A stretch of 64,000 nt of DNA from Burkholderia lata (GTDB lineage Bacteria > Pseudomonadota > Gammaproteobacteria > Burkholderiales > Burkholderiaceae). The notes below the pieces were generated by a model that saw only the letters and a program-made list of their open reading frames with translations, was not told where the DNA came from and made no database searches. Positions 18,798 to 27,014 of the stretch are shown here, piece by piece. The first letter of the stretch is position 1, and each line of letters opens with the position of its first letter. The DNA lies in contig NZ_CABVQK010000020.1 of the NCBI RefSeq assembly GCF_902499335.1, forward strand, positions 62,001-126,000, written 5' to 3'. A program made the translations under genes and the position numbers.

Positions 18798-19100
18798 TCA
18801 CGGAATCGGGTGATGGACGGTCACGAGCTTCGTGCCGTCGGGGAAGGTCGCCTCGACCTGGATGTCGGGAATCATCTCCGGCACGCCGTCCATCACGTCG
18901 TCGCGCGTGAGCAGCGTCGTGCCGTAATGCATCACCTCGGCGACCGTCTTTCCGTCGCGCGCGGCTTCCATCAGCGCGGCGGTGATGAAGGCGACCGCCT
19001 CCGGATAGTTGAGCTTCAGGCCGCGTGCGCGACGGCGCTCGGCCAGCAGCGCCGCCGTGAAGATCAGCAGCTTGTCCTTCTCGCGGGGAGTCAGTTTCAT
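18798..19100 (-). CDS. ureA: Urease gamma subunit
   Basis: 100 residues, the standard length, starting [27 protein letters not shown] and containing [21 protein letters not shown] and the [20 protein letters not shown] segment. It is the first gene of ureABCEFG. A near-perfect sigma-54 promoter lies 117-131 bases upstream, with an NtrC-like palindrome further up, so transcription probably rises under nitrogen limitation. Confidence 0.97.
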
Positions 19101-19216
19101 GAAGGCAAACGTTCAGGAAAACGTAATTTTTATCGGTGCGTGCGCAATGGCGCGAACGCGCGGTTCATCGTAGCACCGCGCTGTTTTGCGTGCGCCGTGT
19201 ATCGGTTATGTAAGGA

Positions 19217-19231
19217 GCAAGGCGCGTGCCA
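19217..19231 (-). promoter_or_regulatory. Sigma-54 (RpoN) promoter of ureABCEFG
   Basis: Read on the minus strand the site is TGGCACG-CGCC-TTGC followed by T, an exact match to the consensus TGGCACG-N4-TTGCW. The -24 element is 19226-19231 and the -12 element 19217-19220. Transcription would start near 19206 and give a leader of about 106 bases before ureA. The site sits in the 236-base gap between ureD and ureA, splitting ureD from the structural genes. Confidence 0.85.
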
Positions 19232-19305
19232 TGTGCATGGAACGCAGTGAGATGCGCGCTCGTGGTGCGCGATGCATGGGCAACGTGCAGCGCCCGCCGC
19301 GACGC

Positions 19306-19322
19306 TGCGCCGAAACGGTGCG
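19306..19322. promoter_or_regulatory. NtrC-like enhancer palindrome upstream of ureA
   Basis: TGCGCC-GAAAC-GGTGCG resembles the NtrC site TGCACC-N5-GGTGCA, with the correct 5-base spacer and one change in each arm. It lies about 75-90 bases upstream of the sigma-54 -24 element, a usual distance for an enhancer-bound activator. The assignment is inferred from pattern only. Confidence 0.6.
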
Positions 19323-19336
19323 TGGCGCGACCGCGC

Positions 19337-20212
19337 TCAGGTTTGCCAGAGGCGCAGCGGCCGTGCGTCGACGCCGTGCACGATCGGCCGCAGATGCAGC
19401 CAGCAGTCGGTGAAGTGGCGCTGCAGCGCTTCCATCGATGTCGACAGTGCGCGAACGAGCACGACGCCCGGTGTCATGCAGGTCACGCCCGCGCGCAGCG
19501 TGGTGTCGAACGGCATCCGTGCGGCAAGCGATTCGGCGAGCGTGGCGTCGCACGCGGCGCCGGCGGCCCACAGCGTGCCGTACGCGGGAAAACCGGCGAG
19601 GCCCTGCAGCGCGCCGCGCAGCGGGTCGTGCGGATCGAGCAGCGCGCGTTCGGTCCACAGCGGCTGGCCGTCGGCATCGACAAGCGCGGAGGTCGACGCG
19701 ATGCGGCCTGCCGACCAGGTTTCGCCGGCCGCCTGCCGGCCGAGCTGCGACGCGTCCCAGCCGATCGCACTGGCGCCCGCGCCGAGCTTGACCGTGAAGT
19801 CGAGCGACGCGTGCGCCGCGTCGAAGAACAGGTTGTTCTGCGGCAGCCAGTCGAGTTTCGCGTGCTCGCCGACCGTGATGCCGATGCGCTGCGTCGCGTC
19901 CAGCCCGTTCGACTTGTACCACTTGGTCGCGCCGGGTGTCGTCAGCACCGCGTGCGTGCCGTCGCCGAGCGCGATGTCGATGTCGAGCCGGTCGCCGCCC
20001 GCGACGCCGCCCGGCGGGTGGACGATCACCGCGTGGCAGATCGCATCGCCTTCCGGGTACAGCGGACGCTGCACGCGCAGCGGGCCGTCGTGCAGCCGGT
20101 GAGCGAGCGTCGTGCGCGCGCCGTGCCGCTCGAAGCCGAGTTCGAGGCGGCCGTGCCACGACTTGGCGACGGCGGGGCGGGACAGCGGGGCATGGGAATC
20201 GGGGGCGGACAT
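19337..20212 (-). CDS. ureD: Urease accessory protein UreD
   Basis: 291 residues from the ATG at 20212 (MSAPDSHAPLSRPAVAKSWHGRLEL). Typical UreD segments are visible: HPPGGVAGGDRLDIDIALGD, TTPGATKWYKSNG and LDWLPQNNLFFDAA. UreD is the scaffold that binds apo-urease and recruits UreF and UreG. It lies 197 bases downstream of urtE on the same strand and 236 bases upstream of ureA. Because the sigma-54 promoter lies after ureD, the gene is most simply transcribed with the urt transporter operon. Confidence 0.96.
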   Translation of the reverse strand: MSAPDSHAPLSRPAVAKSWHGRLELGFERHGARTTLAHRLHDGPLRVQRPLYPEGDAICHAVIVHPPGGVAGGDRLDIDIALGDGTHAVLTTPGATKWYKSNGLDATQRIGITVGEHAKLDWLPQNNLFFDAAHASLDFTVKLGAGASAIGWDASQLGRQAAGETWSAGRIASTSALVDADGQPLWTERALLDPHDPLRGALQGLAGFPAYGTLWAAGAACDATLAESLAARMPFDTTLRAGVTCMTPGVVLVRALSTSMEALQRHFTDCWLHLRPIVHGVDARPLRLWQT

Positions 20213-20408
20213 CGGCGGGAAGCAGGGGACGGGCGCGGGGAACGAGGATGCTACCGCAACAATATACGCTTCGGTGCCCGCGTTGCGGGACGCGGCAACG
20301 CGGCTCTCGCGCCGTGCCGCACATCGCCGGCGTGAGCTCGACGTGTGCTGTTCGACGAGACGCCGGATTGATGGCCGGAAGCGACGCCGCTTCGCGCCAC
20401 CTTGCCGG

Positions 20409-21101
20409 CTACACCGCGATCAGCTCGCGCACGCCGTTCGCTTCCATGTCCTGCGCGTCGCCGCCCGCGACGATCTCGCCGCGGCTCATCACCCAGTAGC
20501 GGTCGGCGATCGATTGGGCGAAGTCGTAATACTGTTCGACGAGCAGCACGGTCATCTTCGATTCGTCGACGAGCTGGCGCAGCGTGCGGCCGATGTCCTG
20601 GATGATCGACGGCTGGATGCCTTCGGTAGGCTCGTCGAGGATCAGCAACTGCGGCTCGCTCATCAGCGCGCGGCCGATCGCGAGCTGCTGCTGCTGGCCG
20701 CCCGACAGGTCGCCGCCGCGCCGCGCGCGCATGTCCTTCAGCACCGGGAACAGGTCGTAGATGCGGTCGGGCACCCTGGACGGTGCTTTCCGGCTCGCTG
20801 CACCGACGAGCAGGTTCTCCTCGACGGTCAGGCGCGGAAAGATGTCGCGGCCCTGCGGCACGTACGCGAGCCCGGCCGCGACGCGCGCATACGGCGGCAT
20901 CGCGCCGAGCGCCGTGCCGCGCCACGACACGCTGCCGCTTTTCGCGGCGACGACGCCCATCAGGCAGCGCAGCAACGTGCTCTTGCCGACACCGTTGCGG
21001 CCGAGCAGCACGGTGAGCTTGCCGTCGTCGGCGGCGAGGCTCACGTTGCGCAGGATATGGCTGCCGCCGTAGTACTGGTTCAGTGCATCGATCTTCAGCA
21101 T
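20409..21101 (-). CDS. urtE: Urea ABC transporter ATP-binding protein UrtE
   Basis: 230 residues from the ATG at 21101 (MLKIDALNQYYGGSHILRNV). Walker A is LGRNGVGKSTLLRCLMG, the signature is LSGGQQQQLAIGRAL and Walker B is LLILDEPTEGIQPSI. The E-G-I-Q-P-S sequence after Walker B is characteristic of the LivF/UrtE branch. It pairs with UrtD to power urea import through UrtBC. It starts just after the urtD stop. Confidence 0.95.
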   Translation of the reverse strand: MLKIDALNQYYGGSHILRNVSLAADDGKLTVLLGRNGVGKSTLLRCLMGVVAAKSGSVSWRGTALGAMPPYARVAAGLAYVPQGRDIFPRLTVEENLLVGAASRKAPSRVPDRIYDLFPVLKDMRARRGGDLSGGQQQQLAIGRALMSEPQLLILDEPTEGIQPSIIQDIGRTLRQLVDESKMTVLLVEQYYDFAQSIADRYWVMSRGEIVAGGDAQDMEANGVRELIAV

Positions 21102-21105
21102 CGCA

Positions 21106-21963
21106 TCATCGTCCAAGGTAAGACTCGATCACCGCGTCGTCGCGCTTGACCTGGTCGAGCGTGCCCTGCGCGAGTACCGCGCCCTCGGCCATCACCGTCA
21201 CGCGGCCCGTGTCGCCCGCGAGCGCCGCGACGAATTCCATGTCGTGCTCGACGACCATCATCGAGCAGGTGCCGCGCAGTGTGTTCAGCAGCTCGGCGAG
21301 TTCCATCGTCTCGTGGTCGGTCATCCCGGCTGCCGGCTCGTCGAGCAGCAGCAGCGCGGGGCGCTGCATCAGCAGCATGCCGATCTCGAGCCGCTGCTTC
21401 TGCCCGTGCGACAGCTCGCCGGCCGCGCGGAACGCCTGGCTTTCGAGGCCGATCAGCGCGAGCGTCTCCTCGATCTTCGCTTGAGCGGGGCGGTCGAGCC
21501 GCGCGCGCAGCGACGCGAGCCAGCCCTTGTCGGTCTGCATCGCGAGCTCGAGGTTCTCCCACACCGGATGCTGTTCGAACACGGTCGGTTTCTGGAACTT
21601 GCGGCCGATGCCCGCGCGCGCGATCTCGGGCTCGTTCATCCGCGCGAGGTCGAGCGTCTGGCCGAGAAACACCTTGCCCGCGTCGGGACGCGTCTTGCCG
21701 GTGATCACGTCCATCATCGTCGTCTTACCCGCGCCGTTCGGGCCGATCACGCAGCGCAGCTCGCCCGCGTCGATCGCGAGCGACAGCTTCTTCAGCGCGC
21801 GGAAGCCGTCGAAGCTCACCTCGATATCCTCGAGGTAGAGGATCGTGCCGTGCGACGTGTCGATGCCGGGCGGCACCACGCGCCCCATCGATGCGGTACC
21901 GCTGACGGCCAGCAGTTCGTCCTCGGGCGGCGGCGTGAATTGGTAGAGGGCCGTTCCGTTCAT
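21106..21963 (-). CDS. urtD: Urea ABC transporter ATP-binding protein UrtD
   Basis: 285 residues from the ATG at 21963 (MNGTALYQFTPPPEDEL). Walker A is IGPNGAGKTTMMDVITG, the signature is LSHGQKQRLEIGMLL and Walker B is LLLLDEPAAGMTDHE. It is a LivG/UrtD-type ATPase with a longer N-terminal extension of about 45 residues. The start overlaps the urtC stop by four bases (ATGA), so the two are translationally coupled. Confidence 0.95.
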   Translation of the reverse strand: MNGTALYQFTPPPEDELLAVSGTASMGRVVPPGIDTSHGTILYLEDIEVSFDGFRALKKLSLAIDAGELRCVIGPNGAGKTTMMDVITGKTRPDAGKVFLGQTLDLARMNEPEIARAGIGRKFQKPTVFEQHPVWENLELAMQTDKGWLASLRARLDRPAQAKIEETLALIGLESQAFRAAGELSHGQKQRLEIGMLLMQRPALLLLDEPAAGMTDHETMELAELLNTLRGTCSMMVVEHDMEFVAALAGDTGRVTVMAEGAVLAQGTLDQVKRDDAVIESYLGR

Positions 21964-23147
21964 GCGCGTTTCCCCTTCGCGAGCACGGTTTCGACGAGGC
22001 CCATGATCCCGCGCGGCAGCAGCAGCGGCACGAGCACGAAGATCAGGCCGAGGAAGAACAGCCAGTATTCGGCGAAGTACGCGGTAAACAGGCTCTTCGC
22101 GCCGTTCACCGCGAACGCGCCGACGATCGGCCCGATCAGCGTGCCGCGCCCGCCCACCGCGACCCAGATCGCCATCTCGATCGAGTTGCCGGGCGACATC
22201 TCGCCGGGGTTGATGATGCCGACCTGCGGCACGTACAGCGCGCCTGCGATGCCGCACAGCACGGCCGACACGGTCCACACGAACAGCTTGTACGCGAGCG
22301 GGCTGTAGCCGAGGAACATCAGACGCGTCTCGCCGTCGCGCACCGCGGTGACGACGCGCCCGAGCTTGCTCGTGACGATCGCGCGCGCGGCGATGAACGC
22401 GAGCACCAGCGTCGCGAACGTCAGCAGCAACAGCACCGTGCGCGTGCCGGGCGACGTGATCGCGAAGCCCGCGATGCGCTTGAAATCGGTGAAGCCGTTG
22501 TTGCCGCCGAAGCCGGTCTCGTTGCGATAGAACAGCAGCATCGCGGCGAATGTCATGGCCTGCGTGATGATCGACAGGTACACGCCCTTCACGCGCGAGC
22601 GGAACGTGAAGAAGCCGAACACCCACGCGAGTACGGCCGGCACGAGCACGACGAGCGCGAGCGCCCACGCGAGATGCTGGGTGCCGCTCCAGTACCACGG
22701 CAACTGGTGCCAGTCGAGGAACACCATGAAGTCGGGCAGGTCGCTGCTGTACTTGCCGTCACGGCCGATCTCGCGCATCAGGTACATGCCGATCGCGTAG
22801 CCGCCGAGCGCGAAGAACAGCCCGTGGCCGAGGCTCAGGATCCCGCAGTAGCCCCACACGAGATCGAGCGCGAGCGCGGCGATCGCATAGCACATCAGCT
22901 TGCCGGTGAGCGTCATCGCGTACGCGGACAGATGGAACGCGCTCGACTCGGGCGCGACGAGCGCGGCGAGCGGCACGCCGATGCCGATCGCGACGCACAG
23001 CGCGATCAGCGCGAGCCACGCACGCCGCGACAGCAACGCGGGGCGAGGCGGCAGGCCGAGCGCGAAGCCGTCTGCCGCGCGGGCGGCAGCGGCCGGCTTC
23101 GGCGAATCGGCGACGGGATTGGACAACGAATTGGTGAATGAAGTCAC
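21960..23147 (-). CDS. urtC: Urea ABC transporter permease UrtC
   Basis: 395 residues from the GTG at 23147, chosen because CGGAGG lies six bases upstream and overlaps the end of urtB. It is a LivM-family permease with about nine or ten helices; ALALDLVWGYCGILSLGHG and the GYSPLAYKLFVWTVSA region are typical. The N-terminal 40 residues are a cytoplasmic Pro/Ala-rich extension. It forms the channel with UrtB in the inner membrane. The stop overlaps the urtD start. Confidence 0.94.
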   Translation of the reverse strand: MTSFTNSLSNPVADSPKPAAAARAADGFALGLPPRPALLSRRAWLALIALCVAIGIGVPLAALVAPESSAFHLSAYAMTLTGKLMCYAIAALALDLVWGYCGILSLGHGLFFALGGYAIGMYLMREIGRDGKYSSDLPDFMVFLDWHQLPWYWSGTQHLAWALALVVLVPAVLAWVFGFFTFRSRVKGVYLSIITQAMTFAAMLLFYRNETGFGGNNGFTDFKRIAGFAITSPGTRTVLLLLTFATLVLAFIAARAIVTSKLGRVVTAVRDGETRLMFLGYSPLAYKLFVWTVSAVLCGIAGALYVPQVGIINPGEMSPGNSIEMAIWVAVGGRGTLIGPIVGAFAVNGAKSLFTAYFAEYWLFFLGLIFVLVPLLLPRGIMGLVETVLAKGKRA

Positions 23148-23148
23148 G

Positions 23149-24768
23149 TCAAGCCTCCGCACTGCGGCCCTTCGGGGCGAACATGCCCTGCGGACGTTTC
23201 TGGATGAACAGCACGATCATCACGAGCACCGCGATCTTCGCGAGCACGGCGCCCCAGAACGGCTCGATCGCCTTGCTCGCGAGGCCGAGCCCGAAGCCGC
23301 CGAGCACGGTGCCGGCGATCTGCCCGACCCCGCCGAGCACGACCGCCATGAACGAATCGATGATGTAGTTCTGGCCGAGGTCGGGGCCCACGTTGCCGAT
23401 CTGCGACAGCGCGCAGCCGCCGAGGCCCGCGATGCCCGCGCCGAACGCGAACGCATACGCGTCGACGCGCGCGGTCTTCACGCCGACACACGCGGCCATC
23501 CGGCGGTTCTGCGTGACGGCGCGCACGAACAGGCCGAGCCGCGTCTTCGTCAGCACGGCCCACGCGATGAAGACCACCGCGAGCGCAAAGGCGAGGATCG
23601 CGAGCCGGTTGTACGGCAGGATCAGGTTCTGCATCACGGTCACGCCGCCGCTCATCCACGACGGGTTCACGACCTGCACGTTCTGCGCTCCGAACAGCAT
23701 CCGCGTTGCCTGGATCAGGATCAGGCTCACGCCGAAGGTCGCGAGCAGCGTCTCGAGCGGGCGGCCGTACAGGTGCCGCAGCACGAGCCGTTCGAGCACG
23801 ATGCCGATGAGCGCGGCCGTCACGAACGACACCGGCACGGCGACGAGCGGATACCAGTCGAACGCGCCGGGCGCATAGCGCTGGATCAGCGTCTGCACGA
23901 CATAGGTTGCGTACGCGCCGATCATCAGGAATTCGCCGTGCGCCATGTTGATCACGCCGATCAGCCCGTACGTGATCGCGAGGCCGAGCGCGGCGAGCAG
24001 CAGCACGCTGCCCAGCGACAGGCCGGCGAACAGCGTGCCGGCAATCTCGCCGCGGCGCTGCAGCGAATGCAGTGCGTCGAGACCTTGCTGCGCGGCGTCG
24101 CGCACGCGCGCATCGGGCTCCGTATAGCTGCCGTCGGCGTTCTTCGCGACGAGCGGGCGCAACTGCTCGATCATGTCGAGGTCCTCGCGCGCGGCCACCA
24201 CCTGCACGGCTTCGAGGCGCTTCGCCGGATCGGCATCGTGCAGCGCGGCGATCGCCCACAGTGCGTCGAGTCGGCGCTTCAGCGCGGGATCGGTTTCCTT
24301 TGCACGCGCGCGGTCGATCATCGGCTTGAGTGCCGGGTCGGGCGATTTCAGCAGCGCGTCGATCGCGTCGCGGCGCGCGGCGACGTCGGGCGACGCGAGC
24401 GCGAGCCCCGACAGCGCGCCCGTGATCTTCGTGCGCAGCAGGTTGTTCAGCATCACGGGCTGCGCGTCGCCGGCCGGCGTCGCGGCCTGCGTGAGCGCGT
24501 CGTGCGCGGTGTCGCCGGTCTGGATCAGCAGGCGGCCGTCACCGGTCGCGAGCGCGTCGCCGGTCGACAGCGCGTTGAGCACCGCGACGGCGCGCGGATC
24601 GGAATCGGCTGCGAGCCGTTCGACCGCGGCCGTCTTCGCGTCGAAGTCGTCGCCGGCGAGCGCGGCGGTATCGGTAGCCGTCAGCGCGAACGCGGCGCGC
24701 GGCAGCCCGCCCGCGAGGGCGGCGCACGCGACGATCGCGACGGCGGCTCGGCGAAAGCGTGTAGGCAT
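23149..24768 (-). CDS. urtB: Urea ABC transporter permease UrtB with N-terminal extension
   Basis: 539 residues from the ATG at 24768 (MPTRFRRAAVAIVACAALAGG). A signal-peptide-like segment is followed by an Ala/Asp-rich, mostly helical region of about 220 residues before the LivH-type permease domain, which starts around GLSLGSVLLLAALGLAITYG and includes GVINMAHGEFLMIGAYATYV. The extension is characteristic of UrtB, against about 300 residues for LivH. It forms the inner-membrane channel with UrtC. A hairpin in the 149-base gap separates it from urtA. Confidence 0.94.
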   Translation of the reverse strand: MPTRFRRAAVAIVACAALAGGLPRAAFALTATDTAALAGDDFDAKTAAVERLAADSDPRAVAVLNALSTGDALATGDGRLLIQTGDTAHDALTQAATPAGDAQPVMLNNLLRTKITGALSGLALASPDVAARRDAIDALLKSPDPALKPMIDRARAKETDPALKRRLDALWAIAALHDADPAKRLEAVQVVAAREDLDMIEQLRPLVAKNADGSYTEPDARVRDAAQQGLDALHSLQRRGEIAGTLFAGLSLGSVLLLAALGLAITYGLIGVINMAHGEFLMIGAYATYVVQTLIQRYAPGAFDWYPLVAVPVSFVTAALIGIVLERLVLRHLYGRPLETLLATFGVSLILIQATRMLFGAQNVQVVNPSWMSGGVTVMQNLILPYNRLAILAFALAVVFIAWAVLTKTRLGLFVRAVTQNRRMAACVGVKTARVDAYAFAFGAGIAGLGGCALSQIGNVGPDLGQNYIIDSFMAVVLGGVGQIAGTVLGGFGLGLASKAIEPFWGAVLAKIAVLVMIVLFIQKRPQGMFAPKGRSAEA

Positions 24769-24880
24769 CGGGAAATCCTGTCGGGCGTGGGGAAGCGGAT
24801 GCAGGTGGCAATGCGCGCTCGCGTGCCGTTCATCACGGCAAGCGCGGCCTCCGCATCGATATCGGCACCGGCGTGCGAGC

Positions 24881-24909
24881 GGCACGTCGCGCGTGAAGCG
24901 CGACGTGCC
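24881..24909 (-). repeat. Perfect 12-bp inverted repeat between urtA and urtB
   Basis: GGCACGTCGCGC (24881-24892) and GCGCGACGTGCC (24898-24909) form a 12-bp stem with a 5-base loop. No T-tract follows on either strand. It sits nine bases after the urtA stop, a position in which binding-protein genes of ABC transporters often carry a hairpin that protects their mRNA or lowers expression of the permease genes. Confidence 0.85.
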
Positions 24910-24917
24910 GCCCTGCA

Positions 24918-26225
24918 TCAGGCGAGCGCCGCGCGCTGCCGGCGCAGGAAGGCCGGGATCGACGTGACGATGTCCGGCTTGCCCTGGTTGCCCGCGATGA
25001 ACGGGCTCCACGGTTGCGCGCGCACCGCGGTCTTGGTCTTCCACACGACGTTGAACTGCCCGTCGCCGCGGATCTCGCCGATCATCACCGGCTTGTGCAG
25101 GTGATGGTTACCGTCCATCGCGAGCGTGAAGCCCGACGGTGCGGCGACGGTCTGGCCGATCATCGCGACGCGTACCTTGTCGACGTCGGTGCTCTTCGCC
25201 TTCTCGACGGCCTGCTTCCACATGTGGATGCCGACGTAGGTCGCTTCCATCGGGTCGTTGGTCACGCGCTTCGCGCCGCCCGGCAGGTTGTTCGCCTTTA
25301 CCCACGCGGCGAACTGGTCCTTGAACTTCGTGTTGGTCGGGTTCTTCACCGACATGAAGTAATTCCACGCGGCGAGGTGGCCGACGAGCGGCTTCGTGTC
25401 GATCCCGCGCAGCTCTTCCTCGCCGACCGAGAACGCGACGACCGGCACGTCGGTCGCCTTGATCCCCTGGTTGCCGAGCTCCTTGTAGAACGGCACGTTC
25501 GAGTCGCCGTTGATCGTCGAGATCACGGTCGTCTTGCCGCCTTGCGAGAAGTTCTTGATGTTCGCGACGATGGTCTGGTAGTCGCTATGGCCGAACGGCG
25601 TGTAGACCTCCTGAATGTCGGCGTCCTTCACGCCCTTCGATTTCAGGAACGCGCGCAGGATCTTGTTGGTCGTGCGCGGATACACGTAGTCGGTGCCGAG
25701 CAGGAAGAAGCGCTTCGCACCGCCGCCTTCCGCGCTCATCAGGTACTCGACGGCCGGGATCGCCTGCTGGTTCGGTGCGGCGCCCGTATAGAACACGTTG
25801 CGCGACATTTCCTCGCCTTCGTACTGCACCGGGTAGTAGAGCAGCCCGTTCAGTTCCTCGAACACCGGCAGGACGGATTTGCGCGACACCGACGTCCAGC
25901 AGCCGAACACGCACGCGACCTTGTCCTGCGTGAGCAACTGGCGCGCCTTCTCGGCGAACAGCGGCCAGTTCGACGCGGGATCGACCACGACAGGCTCGAG
26001 CTTGCGGCCCATCACGCCGCCGCTCTTGTTGATGTCGGCGATCGTCATCAGCGCGGTGTCCTTCAGCGACGTCTCCGAGATCGCCATCGTGCCCGACAGC
26101 GAGTGCAGGATGCCGACCTTGATCGGGCCGGTGCCCGCATCGGCCGCGTGTACGAACGGGCTCTTGCCCGCGAGCGCGAGTGCGCCGGCCATCGAACCGA
26201 ACTTCAACAGACTGCGACGTTTCAT
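24918..26225 (-). CDS. urtA: Urea ABC transporter substrate-binding protein UrtA
   Basis: 435 residues from the ATG at 26225 (MKRRSLLKFGSMAGALALAG). The N-terminus has a twin-arginine-like pattern (K-R-R-S-L-L-K) followed by a hydrophobic stretch and cleavage near VHAADA, so export to the periplasm is expected, possibly folded. The mature part is a type I periplasmic binding fold of the urea/short-chain amide branch (KVGILHSLSGTMAISE, VVDPASNWPLFAEKARQLL, YVYPRTTNK). It is the first gene of urtABCDE and is preceded by a sigma-54 promoter. Confidence 0.96.
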   Translation of the reverse strand: MKRRSLLKFGSMAGALALAGKSPFVHAADAGTGPIKVGILHSLSGTMAISETSLKDTALMTIADINKSGGVMGRKLEPVVVDPASNWPLFAEKARQLLTQDKVACVFGCWTSVSRKSVLPVFEELNGLLYYPVQYEGEEMSRNVFYTGAAPNQQAIPAVEYLMSAEGGGAKRFFLLGTDYVYPRTTNKILRAFLKSKGVKDADIQEVYTPFGHSDYQTIVANIKNFSQGGKTTVISTINGDSNVPFYKELGNQGIKATDVPVVAFSVGEEELRGIDTKPLVGHLAAWNYFMSVKNPTNTKFKDQFAAWVKANNLPGGAKRVTNDPMEATYVGIHMWKQAVEKAKSTDVDKVRVAMIGQTVAAPSGFTLAMDGNHHLHKPVMIGEIRGDGQFNVVWKTKTAVRAQPWSPFIAGNQGKPDIVTSIPAFLRRQRAALA

Positions 26226-26285
26226 CGGGTTCCCCTTGACGTGTTGGATATGCGTGCGCCCTGAAGGCGTCGGCCAACGGGTAAC

Positions 26286-26300
26286 GCAAGGCATGTGCCA
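26286..26300 (-). promoter_or_regulatory. Sigma-54 (RpoN) promoter of urtABCDE
   Basis: Read on the minus strand the site is TGGCAC-ATGCC-TTGC: the -24 element is 26295-26300 and the -12 element 26286-26289, with the consensus 5-base gap. Transcription would start near 26274, about 49 bases before urtA. It differs from the ureA promoter only in the spacer. Confidence 0.82.
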
Positions 26301-26396
26301 AGTCGTGCGGATGCACGTCCGGCGTGCCTGCGCGGGGCAGTGCGCGGCGTCGGGACGGTGCGCATGACACGTCGTGCAGCATGCGCGGTCCGTCGC

Positions 26397-26486
26397 GGTG
26401 CAGGGTCACGGGCGCAAATGGTGCACGTTCGGGGTTCCCCGTTCCGGTGCCTGCACCTGCACGCGGTGCGGGAACCGTCGTGCACC
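26397..26486. promoter_or_regulatory. Cluster of NtrC-like half-sites upstream of urtA
   Basis: GGTGCA or TGCACC half-sites occur at 26397-26402, 26420-26425, 26452-26457 and 26481-26486, with the related GGTGC/GGTGCG at 26446-26450 and 26465-26470. They lie about 95-185 bases upstream of the -24 element, an enhancer position. By eye none forms the ideal N5 palindrome; the closest is TGCACC-N7-GGTGCG (26452-26470). The surrounding 26302-26560 holds no gene. Confidence 0.45.
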
Positions 26487-26582
26487 ATGACTTCGCGCCA
26501 CGCGGGCACGGCACGGCACGGCGCGGTGCCGCTGTCGGTCATCGAGACGACGCTGAAGTGATTAACCGGAGCGGAAAAGAGA

Positions 26583-26607
26583 AACGGGCACGCGATGCGT
26601 GCCCGTT
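26583..26607 (-). terminator. Rho-independent terminator after the rhodanese gene
   Basis: An 11-bp perfect stem (AACGGGCACGC with GCGTGCCCGTT) and a 3-base loop, followed on the minus strand by TCTCTTTT. It lies about 70 bases after the rhodanese stop and separates that operon from the urt regulatory region. Confidence 0.85.
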
Positions 26608-26676
26608 CGGGGGATCGGTGCGACCGGCGGCAGTGTGCCGATCGGCGAGGCGGCGCGCGATGCGCCGCCGGAAAGG

Positions 26677-27000
26677 TCAGTAACGCGGCACGGACGGATC
26701 GACGTCGCGCGACCACGCGTCGATCCCGCCTTGCAGGTTGTACAGCTTCGTGAAGCCGCGCGATTCGAGGAACATCGCGACCTGCGCGCTGCGCATCCCG
26801 TGATGGCACACGCAGACGATTTCCGCTTCGTCGTCGAGCTCTTCGCTGCGGGCGGGAATCTGCTGCATCGGGATCGACACGCTACCGGCGATGTGCGCGG
26901 TCGCGATTTCCCACGGTTCGCGCACGTCGAGCACGACCGGGGCGGGGCGCGCCTTGTCGCCAAGCCATTCCGCGAGCATCGCGGCCGTCAGGATCTGCAT
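26677..27000 (-). CDS. Single-domain rhodanese (sulfurtransferase)
   Basis: 107 residues, a single rhodanese domain. VVLDVREPWEIATAHIAGSV precedes the active-site loop C-H-H-G-M-R-S, where the Cys in VCVCHHGMRSAQ is the sulfur-carrying residue. No signal peptide is evident, so it is cytoplasmic. It lies 14 bases downstream of the Pcm-type methyltransferase gene and is very likely cotranscribed with it. The physiological sulfur acceptor is unknown. Confidence 0.92.
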   Translation of the reverse strand: MQILTAAMLAEWLGDKARPAPVVLDVREPWEIATAHIAGSVSIPMQQIPARSEELDDEAEIVCVCHHGMRSAQVAMFLESRGFTKLYNLQGGIDAWSRDVDPSVPRY

Positions 27001-27014
27001 GGGGGCTCCGCCGT

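Noticed and set aside
23148..23162. Earlier GTG start for urtC at 23162
   Set aside because: It lies upstream of the GGAGG that serves the GTG at 23147, so the downstream start is better supported.
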